This document shows positions 19,120 through 28,324 of a DNA stretch of 64,000 nt, piece by piece. Every line of letters begins with the position of its first letter. Within the stretch, counting starts at the first letter, position 1. Below the pieces are notes generated by a model. That model ran no database searches, was not told the DNA's origin, and saw nothing but the letters and a program-made list of their open reading frames with translations. Made by a program: the position numbers and the translations under genes. The stretch spans positions 45,529 to 109,528 of the forward strand of contig DBZZ01000076.1 in the NCBI GenBank assembly GCA_002311315.1. Direction: 5' to 3'. Source of the DNA: Methylococcaceae bacterium UBA1147 (lineage in GTDB: Bacteria > Pseudomonadota > Gammaproteobacteria > Methylococcales > UBA1147).

Positions 19120-20205
19120 ATGATTAATGCAGCTGTCAAAATCTCTACCATGACTGTCCCAGAAGCGGAAAGCGTATTCGACCCCCCACTGGCAGAATTG
19201 TCGGATCTGGAAATGCAAACAATCCTTCTGGAGGGAGTCTCCCGGACATTTGCGATGACAATCCCGCAACTTCCGGAAGAACTATACACGGTGGTTGCCA
19301 ACGCTTATCTGCTTTGCAGAACAGTGGATACGATTGAGGATGAGGTCAGCCTATCTACCGAGGCCAAAAGGGAATTTTGTAGAAGATTCATCGGCGTTGT
19401 AAAAAACACGGAGGATGCAGCAGGTTTCGCCACTGACCTGCACCCTCTGCTTTCGCAACAAACCATCCCTGCAGAACACGAGCTGATCGGCCATCTTGAC
19501 CGGGTCATTGGCATTACCCACAGCTTCTCGACGGAACAGCAGGCGGCGCTCGTGACCTGCATAGAAACAATGGCCGGCGAAATGCCTGAATTCCAGGACC
19601 TGGATCTCCACTGTGGGCTAAAAACAATGGCGGATATGGACCGCTATTGCTACTGCGTGGCCGGTTGCGTTGGAGAAATGCTTTCGAGACTCTTCTGCGC
19701 TTATTCGCCGGAAATCGCTCAACACCAGCAAAGGATGCTCGAACTGTCGGTTTCTTTTGGCCAGGGGTTGCAGATGACCAATATTCTAAAGGACATCTGG
19801 GATGATCACCGGCGTTCGGTATGCTGGCTGCCGCAGGACAAGTTTACCAATCCGGCTTTCAATCTCGAGGAACTGACCCCGAACCACAACAGCCCCGCAT
19901 TCCGGAAAGGTCTGGAACAATTGGTCGCCATTGCCCACCTCCATCTGCGGAATGCCCTGGAATACACATTGCTGATTCCAAAAACAGAAACCGGTATTCG
20001 CTACTTTTGCCTCTGGGCTCTTGGCATGGCCGTGCTGACACTGAAAGAAATCAAGGCCAATCTGGACTTTGCGGCTCCCGATCAGGTCAAAATCTCACGA
20101 CGGGCCGTCAAGTCAACGGTGCTGGCCACGCGTCTGGCCGTACGAAGTGACCTGGCGCTCAAAGCACTTTTCGCCATCACTTCGTACGGCCTTAAAAGCC
20201 GATGA
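19120..20205 (+). CDS. Squalene synthase (single-enzyme type)
   Basis: This enzyme joins two farnesyl-PP to presqualene-PP and reduces it to squalene. The 361-residue protein carries SRTFAMTIP, the first Asp-rich motif (LLCRTVDTIEDEVS), the tyrosine-containing catalytic segment YCYCVAGCVGEMLSRLF and the second Asp-rich motif (QMTNILKDIWDDHRR). The VAG...LSRLF and NIxKDxxxD patterns resemble eukaryotic squalene synthase and its homologue in Methylococcus more than HpnC or HpnD. Most hopanoid producers use three proteins, HpnC, HpnD and HpnE; none of these is next to shc here. The start is uncertain: ATG 19120 lacks a ribosome binding site, and ATG 19150 is an alternative. The C-terminus shows no obvious membrane anchor. 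It begins the shc-hpnG-hpnN-hpnO gene set. Confidence 0.88.
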   Translation: MINAAVKISTMTVPEAESVFDPPLAELSDLEMQTILLEGVSRTFAMTIPQLPEELYTVVANAYLLCRTVDTIEDEVSLSTEAKREFCRRFIGVVKNTEDAAGFATDLHPLLSQQTIPAEHELIGHLDRVIGITHSFSTEQQAALVTCIETMAGEMPEFQDLDLHCGLKTMADMDRYCYCVAGCVGEMLSRLFCAYSPEIAQHQQRMLELSVSFGQGLQMTNILKDIWDDHRRSVCWLPQDKFTNPAFNLEELTPNHNSPAFRKGLEQLVAIAHLHLRNALEYTLLIPKTETGIRYFCLWALGMAVLTLKEIKANLDFAAPDQVKISRRAVKSTVLATRLAVRSDLALKALFAITSYGLKSR

Positions 20206-20271
20206 AAGCCCCGGCATCTTGACCAGCAACAACAAACTTCAATTCTAACCAGGCCTATAAACGAATCTACC

Positions 20272-22236
20272 ATGCTAAAAGATACAGCCCAGGCTAACCT
20301 GAGGAAAGAACCCGCCGAGAAGGGTACAGCCCTGCCCGAAGGTAACTGGAAAGCCAGCCTGGAGCCAGCGATTAAAAAAGCGGAAAGCTCACTACGAAAA
20401 GCCCAGCAAACTGATGGCCATTGGGTATTTGAGCTCGAAGCCGACTGCACGATTCCATCGGAATACATCACCATGATGCATTATCTTGGCGAAGTCGATG
20501 AACTTCTGCAGGCCAAGATTACAAACTACCTGAGGGCACGACAAAACAAGGATGGCAGCTACTCCCTTTTTACCGGGGGCCCGGGAGATATCAGTTGCAC
20601 CACTAAGGTTTACTTCGCTCTGAAGCTGGCTGGAGATTCCTCCCGGCGGCCACACATGAGAAAGGCCCGCGAATATGTTCTGAGCCAAGGGGGGGCCGCG
20701 AAATGCAATGTTTCCACCCGGATTCTGCTGGCAATATTCGAACAGGTCCCGTGGAAAGCTGTGCCCTATATCCCAGTCGAAATCATGCTGTTGCCGAAGT
20801 GGTTTCCGTTCCACCTGGACAAGGTTTCATACTGGTCGAGAGCAGTGATGGTACCTCTGTTCGTCTTGTGTACCCTCAAAGCAAAAGCCGTCAACCCGTC
20901 CTCAACCAACATTCGAGAGCTATTCGTAACAGCGCCGGAAATCGAAGAACATTATTTTCCAAAGCGCGGCCTATTGAACAAGGTTTTCCTGGGGCTTGAC
21001 TTCCTGGGTCGTTCCCTGGAGCCCTTCATCCCCAAACGCATGCGGAAGAAAGCGCTGCGCGCAGCGCAGCAATGGATCAGAACGCGACTCAACGGCGAGG
21101 ATGGTCTTGGGGGTATCTTTCCGGCCATGGTTCTCGCGTACGAAGCATTGTTGCTGCTTGGAATGCCGAAAGACCATCCGGATGTCGTAATCGGAAAAAA
21201 GGCGCTGAAAAAACTCCTCGTGGTCAACGACCATGATGCCTATTTCCAGCCTTGCCTGTCGCCTATATGGGATACCGGACTGGCAATCCTGGCCTTGCAG
21301 GAAACAGACTCAAAAGAAAATTCGGAAGAAATCGACCGCGGACTCGACTGGATTACTGAAAGACAGCTAGATGACGAACCTGGCGACTGGCGCATCGCTT
21401 GCCCTGAATATCAAGGTGGGGGCGGATGGGCATTTGAATACGAAAACCCTTACTATCCGGATGTCGATGATACAGCGCTTGTCGCCTACGCTCTGACCCA
21501 GGCCAGTGAAACGCGATTCCACGAATCCGCCCGCAAAGCAGCCCGGTGGGTCCACGTCATGCAGTCCAGAAATGGTGGTTTCGGGGCATTTGACATCGAT
21601 AATACCCATTATTATCTGAACGAGATCCCGTTCGCCGACCACGGCGCCCTACTCGACCCACCGACTGCAGATGTCAGTGCCCGTTGCGCAATGTTCATGG
21701 CCAGGATGGTCGACGAACACCCTGAATACCGCAACACTCTCGATCAGGCAATCACCTACCTGCGGAATGAACAAGAAACCGATGGATCATGGTTTGGACG
21801 TTGGGGAACCAACTACATTTACGGAACCTGGTCGGTGCTTGTCGCTCTGGAACAGATCGGGATATCCAGTGACGACCCGATGTTCAAGGATGCCGTCTGC
21901 TGGCTGAAAAGCAAGCAGAACAGCGACGGCGGATGGGGAGAAGACAATCTGAGCTACCATGACACCGACTACAGCGGCAAGTATTCGTTCAGCACATCAT
22001 TCCAGACCGCATGGGCCCTGTTGGGCCTGATGGCAGCAAGAGAAACCGACTCGGCCGAAGTCAGAGCAGGAATCAATTACCTACTCAAAACCCAGGAGTC
22101 CGACGGATTCTGGAACGATCCCTGCTTTACAGCCCCGGGTTTCCCTCGGGTGTTCTATCTGAAATACCACGGGTACAGCAAATACTTCCCGCTTTGGGCA
22201 CTGGCCAGGTTCCGAAACACAGAATGCCGAAAATAA
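20272..22236 (+). CDS. shc: Squalene-hopene cyclase
   Basis: Shc folds squalene into the pentacyclic hopene/hopanol in one step and sits in the cytoplasmic leaflet. The 654-residue length is normal. The protonating motif DxDDTA is present (Asp397 in YYPDVDDTALVAY). Several QW repeats are visible (DGHWVFELEADCTIPSEY near the N-terminus, DGSWFGRWGTNYIYGTW, DGGWGEDNLSYHD, DGFWNDPCFTAPGFP). It lies 66 bases after squalene synthase, and its last 13 bases overlap hpnG. The combination leaves little doubt about function. Confidence 0.97.
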   Translation: MLKDTAQANLRKEPAEKGTALPEGNWKASLEPAIKKAESSLRKAQQTDGHWVFELEADCTIPSEYITMMHYLGEVDELLQAKITNYLRARQNKDGSYSLFTGGPGDISCTTKVYFALKLAGDSSRRPHMRKAREYVLSQGGAAKCNVSTRILLAIFEQVPWKAVPYIPVEIMLLPKWFPFHLDKVSYWSRAVMVPLFVLCTLKAKAVNPSSTNIRELFVTAPEIEEHYFPKRGLLNKVFLGLDFLGRSLEPFIPKRMRKKALRAAQQWIRTRLNGEDGLGGIFPAMVLAYEALLLLGMPKDHPDVVIGKKALKKLLVVNDHDAYFQPCLSPIWDTGLAILALQETDSKENSEEIDRGLDWITERQLDDEPGDWRIACPEYQGGGGWAFEYENPYYPDVDDTALVAYALTQASETRFHESARKAARWVHVMQSRNGGFGAFDIDNTHYYLNEIPFADHGALLDPPTADVSARCAMFMARMVDEHPEYRNTLDQAITYLRNEQETDGSWFGRWGTNYIYGTWSVLVALEQIGISSDDPMFKDAVCWLKSKQNSDGGWGEDNLSYHDTDYSGKYSFSTSFQTAWALLGLMAARETDSAEVRAGINYLLKTQESDGFWNDPCFTAPGFPRVFYLKYHGYSKYFPLWALARFRNTECRK

Positions 22237-22958
22237 TAACCAAGGTTGGCCTGCTCGTCGCATTACCCGACGAGCGAAAGACCCTCACAAACGCCCGGAT
22301 CAAATCCGGGCGTTTTTCGCATCTGAACGAGAACACCATGATCTGTCTCTCGGGCGTAGGACCTGAAAATGCTTCCGCAGCTGCCATCAGTCTCATCGAG
22401 CAAGGGTGCGATGCCCTTGTCAGCTGGGGTTGCGCTGCAGCACTCAGGCCGGAGCTCAGGCCCGGTGATTTGTTAGTCCCAGAGCAACTCCTTTCCGCTT
22501 CAGGTGATTCAATGAACACCGACACGGTCTGGCGAACCAGGATTCTGGAAAGACTGGAAAATGGCCCAGAAATCTATCCAGGTAGCATCACCGAGAGTTT
22601 ATCCCTGGTTACTTCGACCTACGAGAAAAAGCGGTTGGCGGCTCGAACAACGGCTGCTGCGCTGGACATGGAGAGCGCAGCAATTGTCAGAACGGCTATC
22701 CGGCACAAAGTTCCGGCGATTGTAATCCGTGCAATTGCCGATACGGCTGACATGGATTTGCCCAAACCAGTCTCACTTTCACTGGACAACAAGGGAAATG
22801 TCCGCTTGCCCCTACTCATCGCGGGGCTAATCTGGAAACCCTCCTCAATCCCCGGCATCGCCCGTCTGGCCAGAGCATTCCGTTGTGCAACCAGAACGCT
22901 GGAGTATACGGCCCGGGAACTGCACTACGATTTTTCACCCGCCCCTCGCCCCGAATAA
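22224..22958 (+). CDS. hpnG: HpnG, adenosylhopane nucleosidase/phosphorylase
   Basis: HpnG removes adenine from adenosylhopane to give ribosylhopane, the step after HpnH. The 244-residue protein belongs to the nucleoside phosphorylase fold: LICLSGVGPENASAAA-like glycine-rich strand (read here as MICLSGVGPENA), SWGCAAALRPELRPGDLLVP, and the purine-site segment ALDMESAAIVRTAIRHKVP with IRAIADTADMDLP. ATG 22224 overlaps the end of shc by 13 bases, so translation is probably coupled. The frame is open far upstream, but earlier starts would lie inside shc and add residues unlike the family. A strong hairpin with a T tract lies within codons 23-32. Confidence 0.9.
   Translation: MPKIITKVGLLVALPDERKTLTNARIKSGRFSHLNENTMICLSGVGPENASAAAISLIEQGCDALVSWGCAAALRPELRPGDLLVPEQLLSASGDSMNTDTVWRTRILERLENGPEIYPGSITESLSLVTSTYEKKRLAARTTAAALDMESAAIVRTAIRHKVPAIVIRAIADTADMDLPKPVSLSLDNKGNVRLPLLIAGLIWKPSSIPGIARLARAFRCATRTLEYTARELHYDFSPAPRPE
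22291..22317 (+). terminator. Terminator-like hairpin inside the start of hpnG
   Basis: ACGCCCGGAT, loop CAA, ATCCGGGCGT make a perfect 10-bp stem, and its last T begins a run of five T. This is a textbook intrinsic terminator shape, but it lies in coding sequence 67 bases after the hpnG start and 55 bases after the shc stop. It could end most transcripts after shc unless ribosomes entering hpnG prevent the hairpin from forming. Function is inferred; the structure is directly visible. Confidence 0.6.
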
Positions 22959-22967
22959 ACGACACGG

Positions 22968-25628
22968 ATGCCACTCGCAAGCAAGGTTCATTCACTGCTC
23001 GAACGCTGTCTTGTGGCCTGGGTCTCGGCCATGATTCGGCACCGTTGGTTGTGCCTTGCCCTGATTTTCCTTCTCACCTGCGGCAGCGGTTACTACACGA
23101 TCGGGAACCTAGGAGTGAACACCGATACGAAAGAAATGCTTTCCGCCGATCTGCAGTTCCGTAAGGAATACGCCCGGCTCAACCGGTCGTTCCCCGAAGA
23201 TGCACGAGCGATCCTGGTGGTAATCAAGGGGAGCAATCCAGAACAGACAGATATGGCTGTAAAGAGCCTCAGTCAGCAATTCAGAGAACAAACCGATACC
23301 GTAGAATCAGTATACACGCCCAATCGAGGACCATTCTTTGACCGACAAGCCCTACTGTTCCTGAACGTAGATGAACTTGACCAACTGGCCCTAGAAATTA
23401 CGCGCGCGCAGCCTTTTCTTGGCCGTCTCAGCCAGAACAACTCGCTGGATCAACTGCTGAACCTTCTAAATCGTGCGATCCCGAAACAGAATGACAGTCA
23501 TTCTCTAGCACAGACCGACAGTCTTCTGTTGGATCTGGCACAAAGCATACAGGCTGCACTGCAAGGAGGATATCAATCCATTTCCTGGCAAAAGCTGATG
23601 CTTGGAGACAATTCGACGCTGAACCAGAACACAGGTTTCATCCTGGTCGCTCCCCGTTTCGATTACAGTGACCTGGTCCCGGCCGAAAAGTCCATCCAGT
23701 CCATTCGCGCCATCTCACACGAATTCGAAGCAAACAACCGCGGCACCTCCGTACGACTGACCGGTGAAGTAGCTCTGGAGCATGATGAACTCGAGAGTAT
23801 CAGCAAGGGCACCGCCGTGGCCGGGGCGGTTTCTTTGGTTCTGGTCTGCCTCAGCCTTGTCTGCGGACTGAGGTCAGTCCGGCTGGCAACGGCAACACTG
23901 ATCGCTCTTGTCTCAGGGCTTATACTCTCGGCCGCGTTTGCGACTTTCGCCGTTGGCAATTTGAATCTGATTTCGATTGCATTCGCGGTTCTGTATATCG
24001 GGCTCGGGGTCGATTACGCCATCCATCTGTGCCTCAGAATCCAGGAAATGATTCGCGCCGGGGTATCCCGCGACAGCGCGGTCATCAACAGTGTGCGCTG
24101 TCTCGGTCCGTCCCTCATTCTTTGCTGCCTGACCACATCGATGGGTTTCTACTCTTTCGTACCAACCGCCTACCAGGGTGTATCCGAACTGGGAATCATA
24201 TCCGGTACAGCGATGTTCATCGGACTTTTCATCACCCTGTCACTGTTACCCGCCCTCCTGGTTTGCCTGCCCGGGAAGGCAGGCGCATCGCCCCCTGAAT
24301 CCAGCCCCATCCCGCGTAATTGGCACAGTTTCCCGGTTCGCCATCGGCGGTCGATAAAAATCAGTACGGCGCTGGTCGCCCTGTACAGCATCTGGAGCCT
24401 TTCGGATATTACTTTCGATTTTGATCCCGTTTCATTGCGCGACCAGGGTTCCGAATCGGTCACCACATTCAGGGAATTGCTGAAAAACAAAGAAACTTCT
24501 CCTCTGGTCATCTCGGTCATCGCCAACAACGAGAAACAGGCCCGGGAAAAAATCGGTCAGCTCCAACAACTCGACTCGGTAGACAGCGTGTTAAGTATTT
24601 TGGACTTCATGCCGGAAAACCAGGAAGAAAAACTTGAGATCATCGAGGCGCTTGACGATAGTCTTGGGCCACTGATGGGCAATTTCCCTCCGCTAGGGAC
24701 CGTCGATGTGCATCGACAGACCGAAGAACTCGGAACCCTGTTGGCGATCCTCGACAGCAACGGCAATGCCCATGCGGAGCATGCTCACTCGGAAACCGTA
24801 GGCCGGCTGATGCTGCGTCATCAGTTGCGAAACCTGCTCGTGATCCTTGAACAGTCGACCAAGCAGGAAAAGCAAGAGCTTTTGGCAACCATTCAGAAAG
24901 CAGCCCTGGAAAACCTGGCCGGGGCCATCGCTAAGCTCACGACCGCGTTAAACGCTTCGGCCTTTGACGATCTAAATGCTCTTCCCGAACCTTTCCTGCG
25001 CAGATGGCTAAGCCAGGACGGGCTTTTCCGGTTGCAGGTACAGCCCCGCAAGGACCTGAATGACCTTGACAACCTGCGGGAATTCGTAGAACAGGTGCGG
25101 GAAGTAGCGCCCAATGCATCCGACCTTCCCGTAATCTACTTGGAATCCGGGAAAGAGATCGTCAGAGCGTTCCAGCAAGCAACGGCCTATGCGGTCATCG
25201 CAATCTCGCTGATCTCATTTATTGTTTTGGGAAATATCCGGGAAACCGGCCTGGTTCTGATGCCACTGTTCCTGACCGCCATTCTAACCGGCGCATCAAC
25301 CGTGCTCTTCGACAACCCATTCAATTTCGCTAATATAATCGTCCTGCCGTTGCTGCTGGGCCTGGGGGTCGACAGTTCGATCCACATCGTGCATCGTCTC
25401 CGACTGATGCAATACCAGCAGTCGGAGATCCTCAAGACCAGCACCGCCCGGGGCATCTTCTTCAGCGGCCTGACCACCGTTTTCAGTTTCACCAGCCTGG
25501 CGTTCATTTCACATGCCGGGACTGCCAGCCTTGGTCTGTTGCTGACCATTGGTATCTTGCTGACACTAATCTGCACCCTTGTCGTTCTGCCGGCATTTGC
25601 AGTGAAACCCAAACCCAGTTTTTCTTGA
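22968..25628 (+). CDS. hpnN: HpnN, RND-family hopanoid transporter
   Basis: HpnN is an inner-membrane RND/MMPL-type transporter proposed to move hopanoids to the outer membrane. The 886-residue protein has the duplicated MMPL layout: one membrane helix near residue 25, a soluble domain, a bundle of helices at about 280-440 (AGAVSLVLVCLSLVCG, GLGVDYAIHLCLRIQEM), a second helix and soluble domain, and a second bundle from about 740 to the end (LLGLGVDSSIHIVHRLRLM). The paired GLGVDxxIH motifs mark the two halves. The gene begins 9 bases after hpnG and is followed by hpnO. Context and architecture agree with HpnN. Confidence 0.92.
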   Translation: MPLASKVHSLLERCLVAWVSAMIRHRWLCLALIFLLTCGSGYYTIGNLGVNTDTKEMLSADLQFRKEYARLNRSFPEDARAILVVIKGSNPEQTDMAVKSLSQQFREQTDTVESVYTPNRGPFFDRQALLFLNVDELDQLALEITRAQPFLGRLSQNNSLDQLLNLLNRAIPKQNDSHSLAQTDSLLLDLAQSIQAALQGGYQSISWQKLMLGDNSTLNQNTGFILVAPRFDYSDLVPAEKSIQSIRAISHEFEANNRGTSVRLTGEVALEHDELESISKGTAVAGAVSLVLVCLSLVCGLRSVRLATATLIALVSGLILSAAFATFAVGNLNLISIAFAVLYIGLGVDYAIHLCLRIQEMIRAGVSRDSAVINSVRCLGPSLILCCLTTSMGFYSFVPTAYQGVSELGIISGTAMFIGLFITLSLLPALLVCLPGKAGASPPESSPIPRNWHSFPVRHRRSIKISTALVALYSIWSLSDITFDFDPVSLRDQGSESVTTFRELLKNKETSPLVISVIANNEKQAREKIGQLQQLDSVDSVLSILDFMPENQEEKLEIIEALDDSLGPLMGNFPPLGTVDVHRQTEELGTLLAILDSNGNAHAEHAHSETVGRLMLRHQLRNLLVILEQSTKQEKQELLATIQKAALENLAGAIAKLTTALNASAFDDLNALPEPFLRRWLSQDGLFRLQVQPRKDLNDLDNLREFVEQVREVAPNASDLPVIYLESGKEIVRAFQQATAYAVIAISLISFIVLGNIRETGLVLMPLFLTAILTGASTVLFDNPFNFANIIVLPLLLGLGVDSSIHIVHRLRLMQYQQSEILKTSTARGIFFSGLTTVFSFTSLAFISHAGTASLGLLLTIGILLTLICTLVVLPAFAVKPKPSFS

Positions 25629-25651
25629 ATTCAACCCTTTCGAGGTCATTG

Positions 25652-27040
25652 ATGTCCGATTCTCTTACCGATCTGATGGCAGCCCGAGAGGGCGAGAATT
25701 TTTCTCTGCACGACACCTACCTGAACTCCCAGATGGTCAAGGTTCTGAAGACTATCGGCTATGACCGGGTATATACGAAGGCCAAGGGACAATATCTCTA
25801 CGACCGAGATGGCAATGAATACCTGGACCTACTCAGCGGCTTCGGCGTGTTTGCCGTTGGCCGTAATAATCCGACCGTGGTCAAAGCACTTCAGGATGTA
25901 TTTCGTGAACAACTGCCGGACATGGTTCAGATGGATGTCTCCCTGCTGAGCGGCCTGCTTGCAGAAAAGATCATCCAGAACTGCCCGTCTGGACTGGAAC
26001 GAATGTTCTTCTGCAATTCGGGCTCAGAAGCCGCGGAAGCCGCCATCAAATTTTCCCGTTACACCACAGGCCGACCGAACATCCTGTATTGCGAGAACGG
26101 ATTTCATGGCCTGACACTGGGCGCATTGTCGGTCATGGGCGAAGAGATCTTCCGCGAGGGTTTCGGCCCTCTGCTGCCCGGCTGCAATGCGGTACCATTT
26201 AATAATCTGGAGGCACTGGAGAATGCCCTGCGTTCCAAAGATGTGGCGGCATTCATCGTCGAGCCCATCCAGGGCAAGGGAGTCAATCTGCCGAATGACA
26301 ATTATCTGCCGGAGGCTCAGCGTCTATGCGCGAAGTACGGAACCCTTTTTGTTGCGGATGAAATTCAGACCGGGATCGGGCGGACGGGCAAGTTCTGGGC
26401 GATCGATCACTGGAATGTCCAGCCGGACATGATTCTGATGGCCAAGGCCCTTTCCGGAGGATTCATCCCGGTTGGTGCCGTAGCCATGAAACAGTTCATC
26501 ATGGACAAGGTCTTCAACCGAATGGACCGGGCGGTCATCCATGGCTCAACATTCTCCAAGAACAACATGGCCATGGCTGCAGGCCTCGCGACCATTCAGG
26601 TCATCGAGGAAAACAATCTGCTCGACAACGCGGCGCACCTCGGTGAGGCGATTGTCAGGGAACTAAACAGCCTGATCGGCCAGTACGAATTCCTCAAGGA
26701 AGTGCGAGGCAAAGGCCTGATGATCGCAATCGAATTCGGTGCACCAAAAAGTTTTTCCCTGAAAACCGCGTGGAACCTGCTGGAAACCGCCAACAAGGGG
26801 CTGTTTTGCCAGATGGTGACCATCCCCCTGTTTGCCCACCACGGGATACTGACCCAGGTAGCCGGTCACGGCATGAATGTTGTGAAAATACTGGCTCCGC
26901 TTGTCATCACCGAAAAGGACAAGGACCTAATCGTCCGGTCCTTCGATAGCGTGATCGCCGATTGTCACAAGGTTCCGGGTTCGATATGGGATCTTGGCAA
27001 GACGCTCGCAGGACATGCTCTGAAGTCCGGTAAATCATAA
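25652..27040 (+). CDS. hpnO: HpnO, aminotransferase for aminobacteriohopanetriol
   Basis: HpnO is a PLP-dependent class III aminotransferase that converts ribosylhopane-type aldehyde to aminotriol hopanoid. The protein of about 462 residues has the class III features: NSGSEAAEAAIKFSRYTTGR, the Asp of VADEIQTGIGRTG, and the PLP Lys in MAKALSGGFIPVGAV. ATG 25652 is chosen because GAGGT lies a few bases upstream; a TTG at 25625 overlapping the hpnN stop would add nine residues. A role in ornithine or acetylornithine metabolism is possible for the family, but its place at the end of the hopanoid operon argues for HpnO. Confidence 0.88.
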   Translation: MSDSLTDLMAAREGENFSLHDTYLNSQMVKVLKTIGYDRVYTKAKGQYLYDRDGNEYLDLLSGFGVFAVGRNNPTVVKALQDVFREQLPDMVQMDVSLLSGLLAEKIIQNCPSGLERMFFCNSGSEAAEAAIKFSRYTTGRPNILYCENGFHGLTLGALSVMGEEIFREGFGPLLPGCNAVPFNNLEALENALRSKDVAAFIVEPIQGKGVNLPNDNYLPEAQRLCAKYGTLFVADEIQTGIGRTGKFWAIDHWNVQPDMILMAKALSGGFIPVGAVAMKQFIMDKVFNRMDRAVIHGSTFSKNNMAMAAGLATIQVIEENNLLDNAAHLGEAIVRELNSLIGQYEFLKEVRGKGLMIAIEFGAPKSFSLKTAWNLLETANKGLFCQMVTIPLFAHHGILTQVAGHGMNVVKILAPLVITEKDKDLIVRSFDSVIADCHKVPGSIWDLGKTLAGHALKSGKS

Positions 27041-27072
27041 CGGAGTTCATTCCCGAGCCAGTCCGAAACAGG

Positions 27073-27690
27073 TCAATCGTCTCCGTCAGCGTACTCCTGC
27101 GTTTTCATCTCGAGGTATTGCAAAAGCGCAGCAAAGCCCTCGTTGACAATGATCGTTTTGAACTCGGCACGCTTCAGGGCCAGATCACTGACCCCACCGA
27201 CAATGATGTTAATGATCCTTGGTTTTTCTTCCCCGGGTTGCAACAGGTAGACAAAGTTCACTGATTCCTCGCCGGGTATTTCCAATACTGAATTCACCTG
27301 AATCCGCCCCCGCTTTACCGGGTGCGAGCCGGTCACCCAGAAACCTTCCCCCGCATAGCCGTCAAATCGACTGGAGTAGGCAGCAATACAGTATTCGCTA
27401 AAGGTGTCGACAAACTTCTTCCGGTCATTGTCGTCAATCGCTTTCCAATTCTTCTTCCCAACTGAAAACCGCGCGATATATTCTAGATCATGGGTGGATT
27501 CGACAACCCCGGCCAGTTTCGCATAGCGGCCCTGATAACCCAGTCTCTCTGCATCCTTCATGACCGAAAGCAATGCCGTATTAAGCTCCCTAACCACCAA
27601 TTGTGCCTGACTGTCTGGATTGGCAAAAGCGGACCCATGCGTACAAAGTGTAAAAAGAAAGCAGAAGCAGAAAATCTTGGATCTGAACAT
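27073..27690 (-). CDS. hpnM: HpnM, periplasmic MlaC/Ttg2D-like hopanoid-associated protein
   Basis: The 205-residue protein has a signal peptide (hydrophobic FCFCFLFTLC, likely cleavage after SAFA) and a MlaC-like lipid-binding domain (YIARFSVGKKNWKAI, FVDTFSEYCIAAYSSRFDGY, then RIINIIVGGVSDLALKRAEFKTII). Proteins of this family carry lipids through the periplasm; HpnM is the hopanoid-linked version. It faces hpnO convergently, 32 bases apart, with no separate terminator evident. ATG 27690 is preferred to TTG 27699. Being on the opposite strand it must have its own promoter. General MlaC would normally sit in an mlaFEDCB operon, which is absent here. Confidence 0.82.
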   Translation of the reverse strand: MFRSKIFCFCFLFTLCTHGSAFANPDSQAQLVVRELNTALLSVMKDAERLGYQGRYAKLAGVVESTHDLEYIARFSVGKKNWKAIDDNDRKKFVDTFSEYCIAAYSSRFDGYAGEGFWVTGSHPVKRGRIQVNSVLEIPGEESVNFVYLLQPGEEKPRIINIIVGGVSDLALKRAEFKTIIVNEGFAALLQYLEMKTQEYADGDD

Positions 27691-27830
27691 GGCGAACAAG
27701 ACCGTGAGAAAAAGGCTTCGGCACTATACCATAGGCAGAAACTTCGAAACCGCCAGAGAACAACCAGCCGACGCGCAATTCGTCTAACCTTGATATAGTA
27801 GTCGTTCAGAATTCAGCAAAAGTAACTGAC

Positions 27831-28172
27831 ATGCGTTTCATTCTTCCCTTGCTTGCTTACGCTTCCATTGCCGCCGCGGTGGATGACCCACCTTCGGCAG
27901 GCGGACTACCAGAACCTCCCGACCTTCCTCTTCCGGTTGAAAGCGGGGAACCCCTTGATCCAGGTGAACCTGAGATTACTATTCGGCGACGCAGCGGAAA
28001 AACGATTCAAGAATATCGGGTTAACGGTGTCATTTACATGGTAAAGATCGTACCGGACGCAGGCCCTCCATACTACCTGGTCGATGCCGATGGCGATGGA
28101 AACATGGAAATACGGCACAGCAACCTGGCCCGAAACATTAAGATTCCGGAATGGGTTCTGCTTCGCTGGTAG
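27831..28172 (+). CDS. DUF2782 small exported protein
   Basis: The 113-residue protein has a short signal-like N-terminus (MRFILPLLAYASIAAAV), a Pro/Glu-rich linker and a compact domain: EITIRRRSGKTIQEYRVNGVIYMVKIVPDAGPPYYLVDADGDG. That pattern is typical of DUF2782, a small gammaproteobacterial family of unknown function often found near polA; polA is not here. It starts 141 bases from the divergent hpnM. Confidence 0.8.
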   Translation: MRFILPLLAYASIAAAVDDPPSAGGLPEPPDLPLPVESGEPLDPGEPEITIRRRSGKTIQEYRVNGVIYMVKIVPDAGPPYYLVDADGDGNMEIRHSNLARNIKIPEWVLLRW

Positions 28173-28324
28173 CCACGTCAGGGATCGACCGGCAGGTCAA
28201 GAGGAAATACCGGTTCCTTGGGCACGACAAATACGCTGAAGCCCCTATCCAAACGCACAATCAATACCAGTCAGTCCCTATCCTCATGCGTTTTTCACCA
28301 ACGGAACCTTGAACAAACAGACCC

